NCBI GenBank assembly: GCA_913056175.1
Contig: CAJXLM010000011.1
Location: 1-63,260, forward strand
Direction of reading: 5' to 3'
DNA length: 63,260 bases
Origin: an uncultured Opitutia bacterium
GTDB taxonomy: Bacteria; Verrucomicrobiota; Verrucomicrobiia; Opitutales; Puniceicoccaceae
In this document: positions 38,726-47,257 of the stretch, piece by piece
Numbering within the stretch: the first letter of the stretch is position 1
Layout: each line of letters begins with the position of its first letter
Made by a program: the position numbers and the translations under genes
The notes under the pieces: model-generated
The model's database searches: none
What the model was told of the DNA's origin: nothing
The model's input: the letters and a program-made list of their open reading frames with translations, nothing else

Positions 38726-39406
38726 CTATGGATCGGGAAAGACCACCGGCTCCCGCGTCCCCGTCCGGACCGCGGGCACTCCACTGACCACGGTCCACGG
38801 CGGCACATCGTGGACCACCAACGAGAAGGGGGCCACCACCGCGCCCTCGCCCACCGTGACCCCCGGCAGGACCATGCTGCCGCGGGCGAGGAAGGCATCC
38901 CGGCACACCGTGACTTTTCCCCGGCGCAGCTGGCGCTGCTCCTCCGGGATCATGGGCCCCGCCATGCGGTAGCCCCCCTCATGGGATTCGGTTACGCTCA
39001 ACAGCGACCCCGCGCAGCCGACATAGTCCCCGATCTCCACCCCGGCGTGCCCGAGGATCCAACCGGTCAGGTGGCAGCGCTTGCCCACCGCGACCACCCC
39101 GCCCCCCGTATGGATCTCGCAGCCCCCTCCCAGGTAGGAAAACTCGTCCACCGCGAGCCCGGCCGGTTGCAGCAGGCGCACCCCCGGATCGATCAGCACA
39201 CCCTTCCCCAGCGATCGACAGGCCCGGCCGTACCAGAGCTGGCGCAGGCGAAAGCCGAGCGGGCCCGGCAGCTGGTCGACCACCAGCTTCCACGGGTCCC
39301 GCACCAAGCTGCGGGCCCCCTCGGCGAGCCCGTACCCCAACGGCACCCGACCCGTCCGCAAGAATTGCTCACGGGCCCGTGCTTCCCTCTCGGCCGATCT
39401 CGTCAT
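38726..39406 (-). CDS. Hexapeptide-repeat (LbH) acyltransferase
   Basis: The ATG at 39406 gives 226 residues. The N-terminal 60 residues are helical (RDPWKLVVDQLPGPLGFRLRQLWYGRA). From about 65 the left-handed beta-helix repeats appear: GKGVLIDPGVRL, FSYLGGGCEIHTGGG, HLTGWILGHAGVEIGDYVGCAGSLLSVTESHEGGY, ARGSMVLPGVTVGEGAVVAPFSLVVHDVPPWTVVSGVPA. It should move an acyl group from CoA or ACP to a sugar or similar acceptor. Its start overlaps the KAS III stop (ATGA). As last gene of the acyl cluster it is the likely transfer step. Confidence 0.88.
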   Translation of the reverse strand: MTRSAEREARAREQFLRTGRVPLGYGLAEGARSLVRDPWKLVVDQLPGPLGFRLRQLWYGRACRSLGKGVLIDPGVRLLQPAGLAVDEFSYLGGGCEIHTGGGVVAVGKRCHLTGWILGHAGVEIGDYVGCAGSLLSVTESHEGGYRMAGPMIPEEQRQLRRGKVTVCRDAFLARGSMVLPGVTVGEGAVVAPFSLVVHDVPPWTVVSGVPAVRTGTREPVVFPDP

Positions 39407-40497
39407 CCCCGTTCCCCGCGCGGGCGCCGCCCTGCCCCGCCACTGCCGGCGCCGGCTCCCGTCCCGGCCCCAGGTCCCCCTCGCCCCTCTTCCTCCACCT
39501 CGACCTCGACCACCGCCGCCTCCAGCCCGGAAAGATCGCAGAGCAAGCCCGCCCAGGAGAACCCGACCCCGTAGCCGACCAGCGCGGAGCGCCCGCCGAG
39601 GGGGCCCTGCACCGCGCGGGCCCGGGCCATCGCCAGGGGAATCGAGGCGGAGCCGAGGTTGCCGGTATCGCGGAGGAAAACGGGCACCGACCCCTCCCCG
39701 AGCTGGAGCTTGCGCCGCAGGCAATCCAGCATGTGAGCATTCGCCTGGTGGAAAAAGTAGCGGTCGATCCCGCCCGCCCCCGCCTCCGCCTGCAGTTCCG
39801 CCACCAGTTCCGGGACCCGGCGCAAGGTCGCGCTCATCACCCCGAGCCCGTCCATGCGCAAACGGTCGCCCGGCCCGCTCCCGCAGCACAGCTCGTTCGC
39901 CCGACTCCCCTCGGTTCCAAAGCGGGCCGGGGAGAGCCACGGGCCGCGCCCACCCCTTCGTTCCGCGTCTCCCTCCTCCCCCGCCACGATCACCGTAGCC
40001 GCGACCCCATCCCCGAAGACCATCCGCACCGTGTGGTCCTCCTCCCCGAGCAGCCGGGTGAGCAGGTCGCCAGTGCAGAGGAGAACGGTCCCCGCCGCCC
40101 CGCCCGCCACGAGCAGGCGGGCGTGTTCGAGCCCGTAGACATAGCCGGTGCAACCGTGGTGCAGGTCGAGGCAGGGGATGTCCCGGCGGAGTCCGAGGAC
40201 TTCCTGGAGGCGGCACGCGGTCGGCGGCAGGCGGTCGTCGGGGGTCTGGGTGACCACGAGCACCGCGTCCACCGCCTCCATCGGGCACCCGGCGAGTGCG
40301 AGCGCCCGTCGGCTGGCAGTCGCCGCGTAGTCAACGAGCGAACGCCCCGCCGGCGCCACGCGGACGCGCTCGATCCCGGTGGTCGCGATCGTGGCCGCGA
40401 CGTTCTCCGCCGGCCACCCATTCTCCCACTCCGCCCGACCCTCGCCCCCGGCTGGAAGGGCGGTGGCGGTGCTGCGGATCCGGGCGGAGCCGCTCAT
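39403..40497 (-). CDS. 3-oxoacyl-ACP synthase III-like enzyme
   Basis: The ATG at 40497 gives 364 residues with the complete KAS III triad: Cys116 in LHHGCTGYVYGLE, His250 in YFFHQANAHM and Asn280 in DTGNLGSAS. It should condense an acyl-CoA or acyl-ACP starter with malonyl-ACP. The C-terminal 35 residues (acidic, then Gly/Arg-rich) are extra to the family and look disordered. It overlaps ACP and acyltransferase genes by 4 bp each. Alternative: a chain-transfer KAS III that only acylates. Confidence 0.92.
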   Translation of the reverse strand: MSGSARIRSTATALPAGGEGRAEWENGWPAENVAATIATTGIERVRVAPAGRSLVDYAATASRRALALAGCPMEAVDAVLVVTQTPDDRLPPTACRLQEVLGLRRDIPCLDLHHGCTGYVYGLEHARLLVAGGAAGTVLLCTGDLLTRLLGEEDHTVRMVFGDGVAATVIVAGEEGDAERRGGRGPWLSPARFGTEGSRANELCCGSGPGDRLRMDGLGVMSATLRRVPELVAELQAEAGAGGIDRYFFHQANAHMLDCLRRKLQLGEGSVPVFLRDTGNLGSASIPLAMARARAVQGPLGGRSALVGYGVGFSWAGLLCDLSGLEAAVVEVEVEEEGRGGPGAGTGAGAGSGGAGRRPRGERG

Positions 40498-40730
40498 CGG
40501 GTCCCGGCCGCCTGCTCGTGCTCGATGAGGCGAAGGAGATCGGCCACGGTCTCGCAGCTCCGCAGATCCCTCGCCTGCAGGACGACCCCGAATCGCTCGT
40601 CCACCTCCGAGATCATCCAGAGCTGGTGGAGGGAATCCCAGCGCAGGTCGCGCAGGGCGGTCCTCCCGTCCACCGTCTGCTCGGGGAAGAGGCATCCAAG
40701 AATCTCGAGGAGTTGGTCACTCACCGTCAC
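40494..40730 (-). CDS. Acyl carrier protein, copy 1 of the cluster
   Basis: The GTG at 40730 has GGAGGG 4 bp upstream and gives 78 residues, the normal ACP length; the longer frame to 40784 would overlap the ligase. Ser33 in LRWDSLHQLWMI is the phosphopantetheine site, followed by the helix VDERFGVVLQARDLRSCETVADLLRLI. It lies 13 bp after the AMP-ligase and overlaps KAS III, fitting a role as the ligase's loading partner. Confidence 0.88.
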   Translation of the reverse strand: MTVSDQLLEILGCLFPEQTVDGRTALRDLRWDSLHQLWMISEVDERFGVVLQARDLRSCETVADLLRLIEHEQAAGTR

Positions 40731-40743
40731 TACACCCTCCCAT

Positions 40744-42042
40744 TCAACGGCTCTTTCCGCGATGGCCAACCTCAATTCTGCCAAAGTGCATACGCTGCGG
40801 ACGCTGGTGCGGGGGCAGTACCGCCCGGAGATGCTCCCGCAGCGCCTTGCGGTCCTCCTCTGCCTCCAACGTTCCGGCCACCCTCATCTCCACATGCTGG
40901 CCGGTCAGTGGGTTGGGTCGACCCTCCACCCGCACGCGTTCCACCCCGGGCCAGCGGAGGACCACCGCCTCCACCTCGGCCGGCAGTACCTTCAACCCGC
41001 CCACGTTGATCACCTCATCCCGCCGGCCGAGCACCCGGTAGAAATCGCCCTTCTCCTCGACGAGATCGCCGGTGTCGTACCAGCCCTCCGCGTCGAAGGG
41101 GGAGTCCGCGTTGAGGTAGCCCTGCATGCGGTTGGCCGCCCGGATGCGCAGGGTTCCGTCCTCCACCCGGGTTTCCACGCCCTCGCCGCCCACCCGCATG
41201 AAGAGGCTGTCCCGCGCCTCGGACCGTACGCGCAGAATCCCGAGCTCGGACATCCCGTAGGTCTGCCGAAAGTCGACCTCCGGGAGGAGGTGGCACAGCT
41301 CGCTGAGGGTGGCAGGGTCCATCCGCTCGGTCCCGTAGGTGATCACCCGCAGCGAGGCGGGCACGGCCTCCGGGACGAGCCCGCCGAAGAGGAGCATCCG
41401 CAGGAAGGTCGGGGTGGTCGGGAGCAGCTCCACGGCGTGCGCGCGGCAGGCCTCGAGGATCCCCTCCGCGGTCCGCGATTCCGGGGCCACCACCAACCCG
41501 CCATTGAAGAGGGAATGCAGGAGGGTGTTCAGCCCGCCGATGTGGTCGAAACGGAGAAAGCCGAGGGTCCGCAGGGCCGGCCGGGGGGTCCGGAAACGCC
41601 GCAGGAAGGTCTCGCTCCGGTGGAGGATGGCCTTGGGGCGGCCGGTCGTCCCGCTGGTGAAGAGCACGAGCCCGCCCTGCCCGGTTGCGCGCAACTCTCG
41701 CAGGAGGGGTCCGCGGGGCGGGGGTCCGACCCGGCGCACTTCCCCGCCCTCGATCCACCACTCCACCTCGGCCGCCTCCCGGTAAGCCCGGTGCTGGGAG
41801 CGGGTGTCGGCGGTCAGGGGCACGAGGATCACCCCGCGGTCGAGGAGGAGGAGGAGCCGGGCAAGGGAGCGGCGGTCGAAATCGCCGACAAGCCCGACCA
41901 CATCACCGGGCCGCACGGACCCCAGTTCCGCGGGATCGGCTGCCTCCGCCACTTCGTCCAGGCAGAGGGTATCGGGTCCCCGGGCAAAGAAGGGATCGTC
42001 ACGGTTCCCCCGTCGTCGCTGTAGCTCGTCGCAAAGGCTCAT
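40744..42042 (-). CDS. AMP-forming acyl-CoA/ACP ligase
   Basis: From the ATG at 42042 the protein has 432 residues, rather short for the family. LVLFTSGTTGRPKA (about 125-138) is the P-loop and ITYGTERMDP is the A4/A5 area. RQTYGMSELG, GWYDTGDLV and GRRDEVINVGGLKVLPAEVE follow, and the end HRGKSR carries the A10 catalytic Lys. It should activate a carboxylic acid as adenylate and load it on CoA or one of the two ACPs. The acid is unknown. An upstream ATG at 42093 is possible. Confidence 0.9.
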   Translation of the reverse strand: MSLCDELQRRRGNRDDPFFARGPDTLCLDEVAEAADPAELGSVRPGDVVGLVGDFDRRSLARLLLLLDRGVILVPLTADTRSQHRAYREAAEVEWWIEGGEVRRVGPPPRGPLLRELRATGQGGLVLFTSGTTGRPKAILHRSETFLRRFRTPRPALRTLGFLRFDHIGGLNTLLHSLFNGGLVVAPESRTAEGILEACRAHAVELLPTTPTFLRMLLFGGLVPEAVPASLRVITYGTERMDPATLSELCHLLPEVDFRQTYGMSELGILRVRSEARDSLFMRVGGEGVETRVEDGTLRIRAANRMQGYLNADSPFDAEGWYDTGDLVEEKGDFYRVLGRRDEVINVGGLKVLPAEVEAVVLRWPGVERVRVEGRPNPLTGQHVEMRVAGTLEAEEDRKALREHLRAVLPPHQRPQRMHFGRIEVGHRGKSR

Positions 42043-42154
42043 CCCCACGCCTAGCGGCGAGGATGGCAGGGCCCGGTGGAGCGCGTCAGCCAAAAACGAG
42101 GGAGTCCCCCGGCCCGCTCGCGGCTCCCCGCGAGACCGTGGCCCGACCCGCTCC

Positions 42155-42832
42155 TCAGACGCCTCCCACGGGCAGGACGAGGCCGGAGAGGGCCTGCGAG
42201 CGCTGGGAGAGGAGGTAGGCCACGAGGTCGGCCACCTCCTCCGGGGCGAAGGCCCGGGGAAGGACCTGCCGGGCGATCACCTCCTCGAGGGCTTCCTCGG
42301 GCACCCCGGCGAGCAGGTCCGTCGCCACGGGTCCGGGGGCCACGCAGTTGACCCGTACGCCGAGGCCGCTCACCTCCCGGGCGAACGCGCGGGTGAAGCC
42401 CTCCACCCCGGCCTTCGAGGCCGCATAAACCGATTCCCCCCGCAGTCCAAGGGCCACCGCGATCGTCGAGAAATTCACCACCGCTCCCCCGCCCTGGCGC
42501 ACCATGAGGGGGACGAGTTGCTGGCAGCTGTAGATCGTCCCGAGAAGATTGGTGGCCACGAGTTCCCGCGCCGTCGCCGCCGGCATCATCAGGGCGAGGT
42601 TCATCGAGGCGATCCCGGCGGCGTTGACGAGACCCGTCACGGGGTGCTTCTCCCGGCGGAGGTCGCCGGCGAGCGCCGCCACTTCCTCGGCCCGGCTCAC
42701 GTCACAGCGCCGTAGCCCCGCCGACTCCTCCGCCGGCTGCCGGGACACTCCCAGCACCGCCTCACCATCCGCCCGCAAGCGCTCCACCACCGCCGCGCCG
42801 AGACCCCGGCTCGCCCCGGTCACCACGATCAT
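42155..42832 (-). CDS. Short-chain dehydrogenase/reductase, FabG-like
   Basis: The ATG at 42832 gives 225 residues. VVTGASRGLGAAV is the NADP(H) loop, LVNAAGIA at about 68-75, Asn95, Ser122 in NFSTIAV, and the YAASK pair Tyr136/Lys140. This complete SDR tetrad points to a 3-ketoacyl-ACP reductase that would act after KAS III. Its start overlaps the stop of the upstream ACP gene (ATGA), so the two are coupled. Confidence 0.92.
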   Translation of the reverse strand: MIVVTGASRGLGAAVVERLRADGEAVLGVSRQPAEESAGLRRCDVSRAEEVAALAGDLRREKHPVTGLVNAAGIASMNLALMMPAATARELVATNLLGTIYSCQQLVPLMVRQGGGAVVNFSTIAVALGLRGESVYAASKAGVEGFTRAFAREVSGLGVRVNCVAPGPVATDLLAGVPEEALEEVIARQVLPRAFAPEEVADLVAYLLSQRSQALSGLVLPVGGV

Positions 42833-43140
42833 GAGCCCGCCCCCTGCGCCTGTTGACGCCCGAACTCCTCCACCAGACTTCCCACCGTCCGGTACACCCC
42901 CCGCGACCGCGACATCGCCGCGTCCGAGGTCCAATCGAAGCGCAGACCCGCCCCCTCTGCCGCATCCTCCAGCGCCACGCAGACCTGCACCAGACCCATC
43001 GAGTCGACCACCCCGTCCGCCCCCAGCAAAGGCGTTGACGCCGTTACCACGCCCTCCACGCCGAATTCCCCGAGGACTTCCCCCACCACCGAGAAAGCCA
43101 GGTCGCGCGCCGCCGAACCCCCACACCCATCACTTTCCAT
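42829..43140 (-). CDS. Acyl carrier protein, copy 2 of the cluster
   Basis: The ATG at 43140 gives 103 residues. STPLLGADGVVDSMGLVQVCVALED places the phosphopantetheine Ser47 in a DSMG site. The C-terminal part (DWTSDAAMSRSRGVYRTVGSLVEEF) resembles carrier proteins I recall from polysaccharide and glycan-modification loci rather than fatty-acid AcpP. It is the first gene of the cluster and coupled to the SDR. Having two unlike carriers implies separate loading and elongation roles. Confidence 0.85.
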   Translation of the reverse strand: MESDGCGGSAARDLAFSVVGEVLGEFGVEGVVTASTPLLGADGVVDSMGLVQVCVALEDAAEGAGLRFDWTSDAAMSRSRGVYRTVGSLVEEFGRQQAQGAGS

Positions 43141-43517
43141 CACCCCGCTACCCTGAAGTCCCCGGCTCTCCCTGTCGAGCTGGAGGGCCCGGGGCCGGGG
43201 CTCCGCAGTGAGGGCGCCACTCCCTGCGGAAACCGGACGACCCATCTTCCTCCCATCGCCCGGTTGGCGGAATGGCCCGCGAGCCCGCCCCCACGGCAGC
43301 GAGGGCGGCCATCGGGTCTCGCAAGCGCAGCGACGACCCTCCCCGGCAAGAAACCAACCCGTGGCTCCCCGGACCGGGGGCAGCGGACCACCGGGCGGGG
43401 CGGGGCGGGTGGTTCCGACGAGCTCCGGATTCCGCTTGCTTTCTCGATCCGCCCAAAGGCATCCCGCCACGGCGGCCCGTCCCGGCACCGTTCCCGGGAG
43501 TCCTCGCCGTCCCCGCT
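43141..43517. other. Probable promoter region of the acyl cluster
   Basis: These 377 bp hold no supported gene. They lie upstream of the second ACP gene and downstream of the small zinc-ribbon gene. No convincing -35/-10 pair was seen in this GC-rich DNA. Confidence 0.4.
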
Positions 43518-43727
43518 TCAGAGAGCGGCCACCAGCGCGGCGAGGAGGACCAGTACGGTCATCCCCGCCGCCATCCAATAGAGCGGGCGCATCAGGCGGC
43601 GGTACTCGTCCTCCTTGGCCTCCACGAACTCGCGGGCCTCGCGGCAGTTCTCGCAGAGACCGTTCTCGTCCCTCTCCGTCACCGCCTCGCAGTGGCGACA
43701 GGGACCGATGGAAAAAAGTTCGCCCAT
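43518..43727 (-). CDS. Small zinc-ribbon protein with C-terminal membrane anchor
   Basis: The ATG at 43727 follows GGGGAAGGGG and gives 69 residues (a GTG at 43754 would add 9). Cys10-x2-Cys13 and Cys25-x2-Cys28 form a likely zinc ribbon. A charged helix follows, then one hydrophobic segment (50-69) reaches the very C-terminus, so the ribbon would face the cytoplasm as a tail-anchored protein. No family recognised. It is 100 bp downstream of pdeM on the same strand. Confidence 0.7.
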   Translation of the reverse strand: MGELFSIGPCRHCEAVTERDENGLCENCREAREFVEAKEDEYRRLMRPLYWMAAGMTVLVLLAALVAAL

Positions 43728-43827
43728 CCCCTTCCCCAAGGAATCGGGTTTCACGGTGGGTCAAGAATGGGCGAAGGGCGAACGCCTCCCCGCCCCCCCT
43801 TTCCGTGGACCCTCGATGGACCCTCCC

Positions 43828-44529
43828 CTACACCCGGACGACCCGGTCCCGCCAGAGCAGGGCCGCGCGCGGTGCGGGTCCGAGCAGGCCGACCAGTTCC
43901 GGGTGGCCATGCTCGAGTCCTCCGGTGAGCGCCCCGAAGGCGGGCAGGACCAGCACCTCCTCTGTCCAGAGGAAGGCCGGACGGGAGAGTCGGCGGCGGC
44001 CGAGGATGACCCGCCGTTTCGGATGGAAGTGACCGAAGACCGTCGGCGCCGCGTCCCGGGCGCCGGGTGGGTCCGGCTGGTGCTGGAAGCGTACCCCGCC
44101 CAACCAAAGCTCGTCGGCCACCGTCCCCCGCAGGGGTGCCGGGGGCCGTGGCCCCCGAGGACCGCATTCTCGCCCGGCCCGCCGCAGACCCCGGCCGTCG
44201 TGGTTGCCTGTGATCCACGTCCAGTCCCGCCCGTCGGCCATGGCGGCGAGCCGTCGGCCCTGGTCCCGCGGGAGGGCCTGAACCCCGTCGCCGTCGTGGA
44301 AGGCATCGCCCAGGCAAACCACTCGCCGCGGGTCCTTCGCGGCCATTTCCCGCTCCAACCGGGCGAGGGTTTCCGCGGAGGCGTGCGGCGGGAGGACATA
44401 GCCCTCGGCGGCGAGCGACTCCGCCTTGCCGAGGTGGAGGTCGGCCACCACCAGCGCTCTCCCCGCCGGCCACCAGAGCGCGCCCGAGGACCGCAGCTCC
44501 CATTCCGCGCCCCCGAAACCAATTTTCAC
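43828..44529 (-). CDS. pdeM: Ligase-associated DNA damage response endonuclease PdeM
   Basis: The GTG at 44529 overlaps the helicase stop (GTGA) and gives 233 residues. Metallophosphoesterase motifs appear in order: ALVVADLHLGK (Asp30, His32), VVCLGDAFHDG, TWITGNHDG and TVFGHFHPKR. Together with the adjacent Lhr-like helicase this matches the ligase-associated repair set usually made of ATP-dependent ligase, exonuclease, DExH helicase and PdeM. The ligase and exonuclease are not in this window. The longer frame upstream lies inside the helicase gene. Confidence 0.9.
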   Translation of the reverse strand: MKIGFGGAEWELRSSGALWWPAGRALVVADLHLGKAESLAAEGYVLPPHASAETLARLEREMAAKDPRRVVCLGDAFHDGDGVQALPRDQGRRLAAMADGRDWTWITGNHDGRGLRRAGRECGPRGPRPPAPLRGTVADELWLGGVRFQHQPDPPGARDAAPTVFGHFHPKRRVILGRRRLSRPAFLWTEEVLVLPAFGALTGGLEHGHPELVGLLGPAPRAALLWRDRVVRV

Positions 44530-47036
44530 GCAGCCGGTCCCTCGGTGAGGCCGGCCTCCGCGAGCACCTCTTCCTCGCGGAGATCCAGCAAACGATCCAG
44601 CGCACTCCCGTCGACCGGCTCCTGCCCCACCTCGAGGACCGGGGCCACCGCGAAGGGGGAGACCCGGTCGAGCCGTTGCAGGCGGTAGCGGTTGTCCACC
44701 GCGCGCAATTCCTCCGCCAGCCGATCCCAGGCCACCAGCCCCCGGCGGGCCTCCCGCTCGGTGGTGCGGAGGAGGAAGTGGTGAGGCTCGTAGCGGCGGA
44801 GCACCTCGTAGATCAGGTCGGAGCTGAAGGTGACCTGCCGGCCCGTCTTTTTCCGGCCCGGGTAGGTCCGATCGATCAAGCCGGAGACCAGGGCGACCTC
44901 GCGAAAGGTTCGTTTCAACAGGTAGGAGTCGGCCATCCACTCCTCGACCTCGGCCTCGAGGATGTCCGGGGAGAGGAGCGTCGAGGGGTCCTCCGTCGGC
45001 AGCGGATCCTGGAGGGATTGCACGGCGACCGCGTAATCATTGGCCACGAAGGCCGTCGGCTCGGCCCCGAGGGATTCCAGTCGCCGGCTGAGGAGTAGAC
45101 CGAGGGTCTGGTGGGCGGCGCGGCCGGCGAAGGGGTGGATCACGAGGTAGTAGCGCCCCGCCCGCGGAAAGGTCTCCACCAACCACTCGTCCCACCCGGG
45201 CACCGCCGAGCGCTCCGCCTGCTTCCGAAGCCAGCGCTCGACCTGGGCGGGCAGGGAGTCCCAGCGGGCGCGGTCCGCGAGAATCGCCCGCACCTCCCGG
45301 GCGAGCGAAGCCGAGAGCGGCAGGCGGCCCCCGGCGAAGGCCGGGATGACCGCGGCGGTGCTCCGGGCCGGGGAAGTTTTCACGGTCCCGTCGCGGATCC
45401 CCTCGAACCGGAGGACCCGGCCCGCAAAGCGGAAGCACTGGCCGGGGCGGAGCTGCTGGACAAAGCGCTCCTCGACCTCGCCGATCCCCTTTCCCCGGCC
45501 GACCTGCACCCGGAGCAGCGGGTAACCGACAATCGTGCCGATATTCATGCGGTGCTGGCGGGCGACCCGCGCATCCCGCAGGGAAAGGCACCCCTCCTCA
45601 TCCTCGCGGATCCGCTGGAAATCCGGGTAGGCCCCGAGGGCGTAGCCCCCGTCCCGGCTAAAGGCGAGCACCTCGGCGAAGTCCTCCCGGGTGAGGGCCG
45701 CGTAGGGACCGGCCGAGGTCACTTCCTCCCAGAGCTCCGCCCGGGTGGCGGGAGCGGAGGCGAGCCGGCCGATGAGGAATTGCACGAGCACATCGAGGGA
45801 TCCCTCGCGGCGCAGGTCGTTGTCCGGCTGGTGGGCGCGGACCTTCGCGATGGCCGCCACGGCTTCGACGGCCTCCATGGCCTGGGCCGGAATGACCAGT
45901 GCCTGCGAGGCCTCCTCGAGCCGGTGCCGGGAGCGGCCCAGCCGCTGGAGCAGCCGGGCGACTCCCTTGGGCGGGCCTGCCTGGATCACCAGGTCCACCT
46001 CCCCCCAGTCGATCCCGAGGTCCAGCGAGGAGGTGGCCACGAGGGCCCGCCACTCGCCCCGCGCCATGGCTGCTTCCGCGCGGAGCCGATCCTCCTTTTC
46101 GAGGCTCCCGTGGTGCAGTCCGATGGGGGGCGGGTCCGGTGCGGAGGCGAGCTCCTCCACCAGTTGCTGGTAGAGTCGTTCGGCCTGGCCGCGCGTGTTC
46201 ACGAAAACAAGCGTCGACCGGTGGGCGCGGATGCGAGCGGCGATCGCGGGCACCGCGTGGGTCGCGCCATGGCCCGCCCAGGGGAGTCGGTCCTCCGGAC
46301 AGTACAGCTCGATCCGGGGCGGCCGGAAGCGAACGCCGTAGCGCTCCGCGTCGATCACCGCCACCGCGTCCGGATCCTCCGGTCGCAGCCATTGCTGGAG
46401 CTGGGCCGGATCGGCCACCGTGGCGGAGAGGCCGATCACCCGCAGCTCCGGTCGCAGCCGGCGGAGGCGGGCCACCTGCAGGGCGAGGAGGTCGCCCCGC
46501 TTGTTGTCGGCGAGGGCGTGAATCTCGTCGAGGATGAGGTAGCGGAGCCGCCCGAAGGTCCGGGAAGCGTCGGCATGGCTGAGAAGGAGGGCGAGCGACT
46601 CGGGCGTGCTCAATAGGAGGTGCGGGGGCCGCTCGCGCTGGGCCCGCCGGCGATGGGCACTGGTATCGCCAGTGCGGACCTCGCAGCGGACCGAGGAACC
46701 GATTTCCTCGAGGGGGCCGAGGAGGTTGCGGTGCACATCGGCGGTGAGGGCCTTCAGGGGGGAAAGGTAGAGGGCCTGCAAGCCCGGGACCGGGTCGGCA
46801 TGGTCGAGCTCGGCGAGCACTGGCAGGAATCCGCAAAGGGTCTTCCCTCCTCCCGTGGGGGCCACCACCACGCAGGAACGATCCCGGGCGATCCGGAGGA
46901 CCTCGCGCTGGTGGGGAAAGAGCTGCCAGCCCCGCGCCCGCAACCAGGGTTCGAGACCGTGGGCGTGTTCGTGGGCGTCGGCGGTGGCTCCGCGGGACGC
47001 GTCCGCTGCCGCTCCATCCTCGCCACGTCTCTCCAC
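44526..47036 (-). CDS. Ligase-associated Lhr-like DExH-box helicase
   Basis: The GTG at 47036 gives 836 residues. The start is uncertain, because the frame stays open through the att copy to 47213, and a TTG nearer the domain is also possible. The helicase core shows PTGGGKTL (motif I), LSTPESLALLLS, LDEIHALADNKRGD (DEIH box), VIGLSATVADP, FVNTRGQAERLYQQL and LGIDWGEVDLVIQ..GVARLLQRLGRSRH (motifs IV-VI). A large C-terminal Lhr-core and winged-helix part follows. It acts with pdeM in DNA repair. The insertion of the integrative element has replaced its native upstream DNA. Confidence 0.9.
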   Translation of the reverse strand: MERRGEDGAAADASRGATADAHEHAHGLEPWLRARGWQLFPHQREVLRIARDRSCVVVAPTGGGKTLCGFLPVLAELDHADPVPGLQALYLSPLKALTADVHRNLLGPLEEIGSSVRCEVRTGDTSAHRRRAQRERPPHLLLSTPESLALLLSHADASRTFGRLRYLILDEIHALADNKRGDLLALQVARLRRLRPELRVIGLSATVADPAQLQQWLRPEDPDAVAVIDAERYGVRFRPPRIELYCPEDRLPWAGHGATHAVPAIAARIRAHRSTLVFVNTRGQAERLYQQLVEELASAPDPPPIGLHHGSLEKEDRLRAEAAMARGEWRALVATSSLDLGIDWGEVDLVIQAGPPKGVARLLQRLGRSRHRLEEASQALVIPAQAMEAVEAVAAIAKVRAHQPDNDLRREGSLDVLVQFLIGRLASAPATRAELWEEVTSAGPYAALTREDFAEVLAFSRDGGYALGAYPDFQRIREDEEGCLSLRDARVARQHRMNIGTIVGYPLLRVQVGRGKGIGEVEERFVQQLRPGQCFRFAGRVLRFEGIRDGTVKTSPARSTAAVIPAFAGGRLPLSASLAREVRAILADRARWDSLPAQVERWLRKQAERSAVPGWDEWLVETFPRAGRYYLVIHPFAGRAAHQTLGLLLSRRLESLGAEPTAFVANDYAVAVQSLQDPLPTEDPSTLLSPDILEAEVEEWMADSYLLKRTFREVALVSGLIDRTYPGRKKTGRQVTFSSDLIYEVLRRYEPHHFLLRTTEREARRGLVAWDRLAEELRAVDNRYRLQRLDRVSPFAVAPVLEVGQEPVDGSALDRLLDLREEEVLAEAGLTEGPAA

Positions 47037-47140
47037 ACCGCCAAGCTGGATGGGAACGCCCCCGCGCGCAACCACGCGAGCTGCCGGGCAAGCGTAGAGA
47101 TCTCCACGAACTCCGCCACGCGCGGAGCCCACCGTTGCAA

Positions 47141-47191
47141 GAATGGAGCCGGAAATCGGATTCGAACCGACGACCCACGCATTACGAATGC
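47141..47191. repeat. Left att copy: 51-bp duplicate of the tRNA-Thr 3' end
   Basis: These 51 bp are identical to 51960-52010 and correspond to the 3' part of tRNA-Thr, from the CCA end through the T-arm and variable loop to the 3' side of the anticodon stem and most of its loop. After 47191 the sequences diverge, so this is the outer border of the integrated element. The fragment cannot form a tRNA. Confidence 0.93.
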
Positions 47192-47257
47192 TACGCCAGA
47201 AAATGGCTTCCATTGATTTTCAATGACTTGCGAAGCACCCAAGAGCAGCAAAAGGCA

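Noticed and set aside
47141-47191. A second tRNA gene at the left end of the element
   Set aside because: Only the 3' part of the tRNA is present; acceptor 5' strand, D-arm and the 5' side of the anticodon stem are missing.
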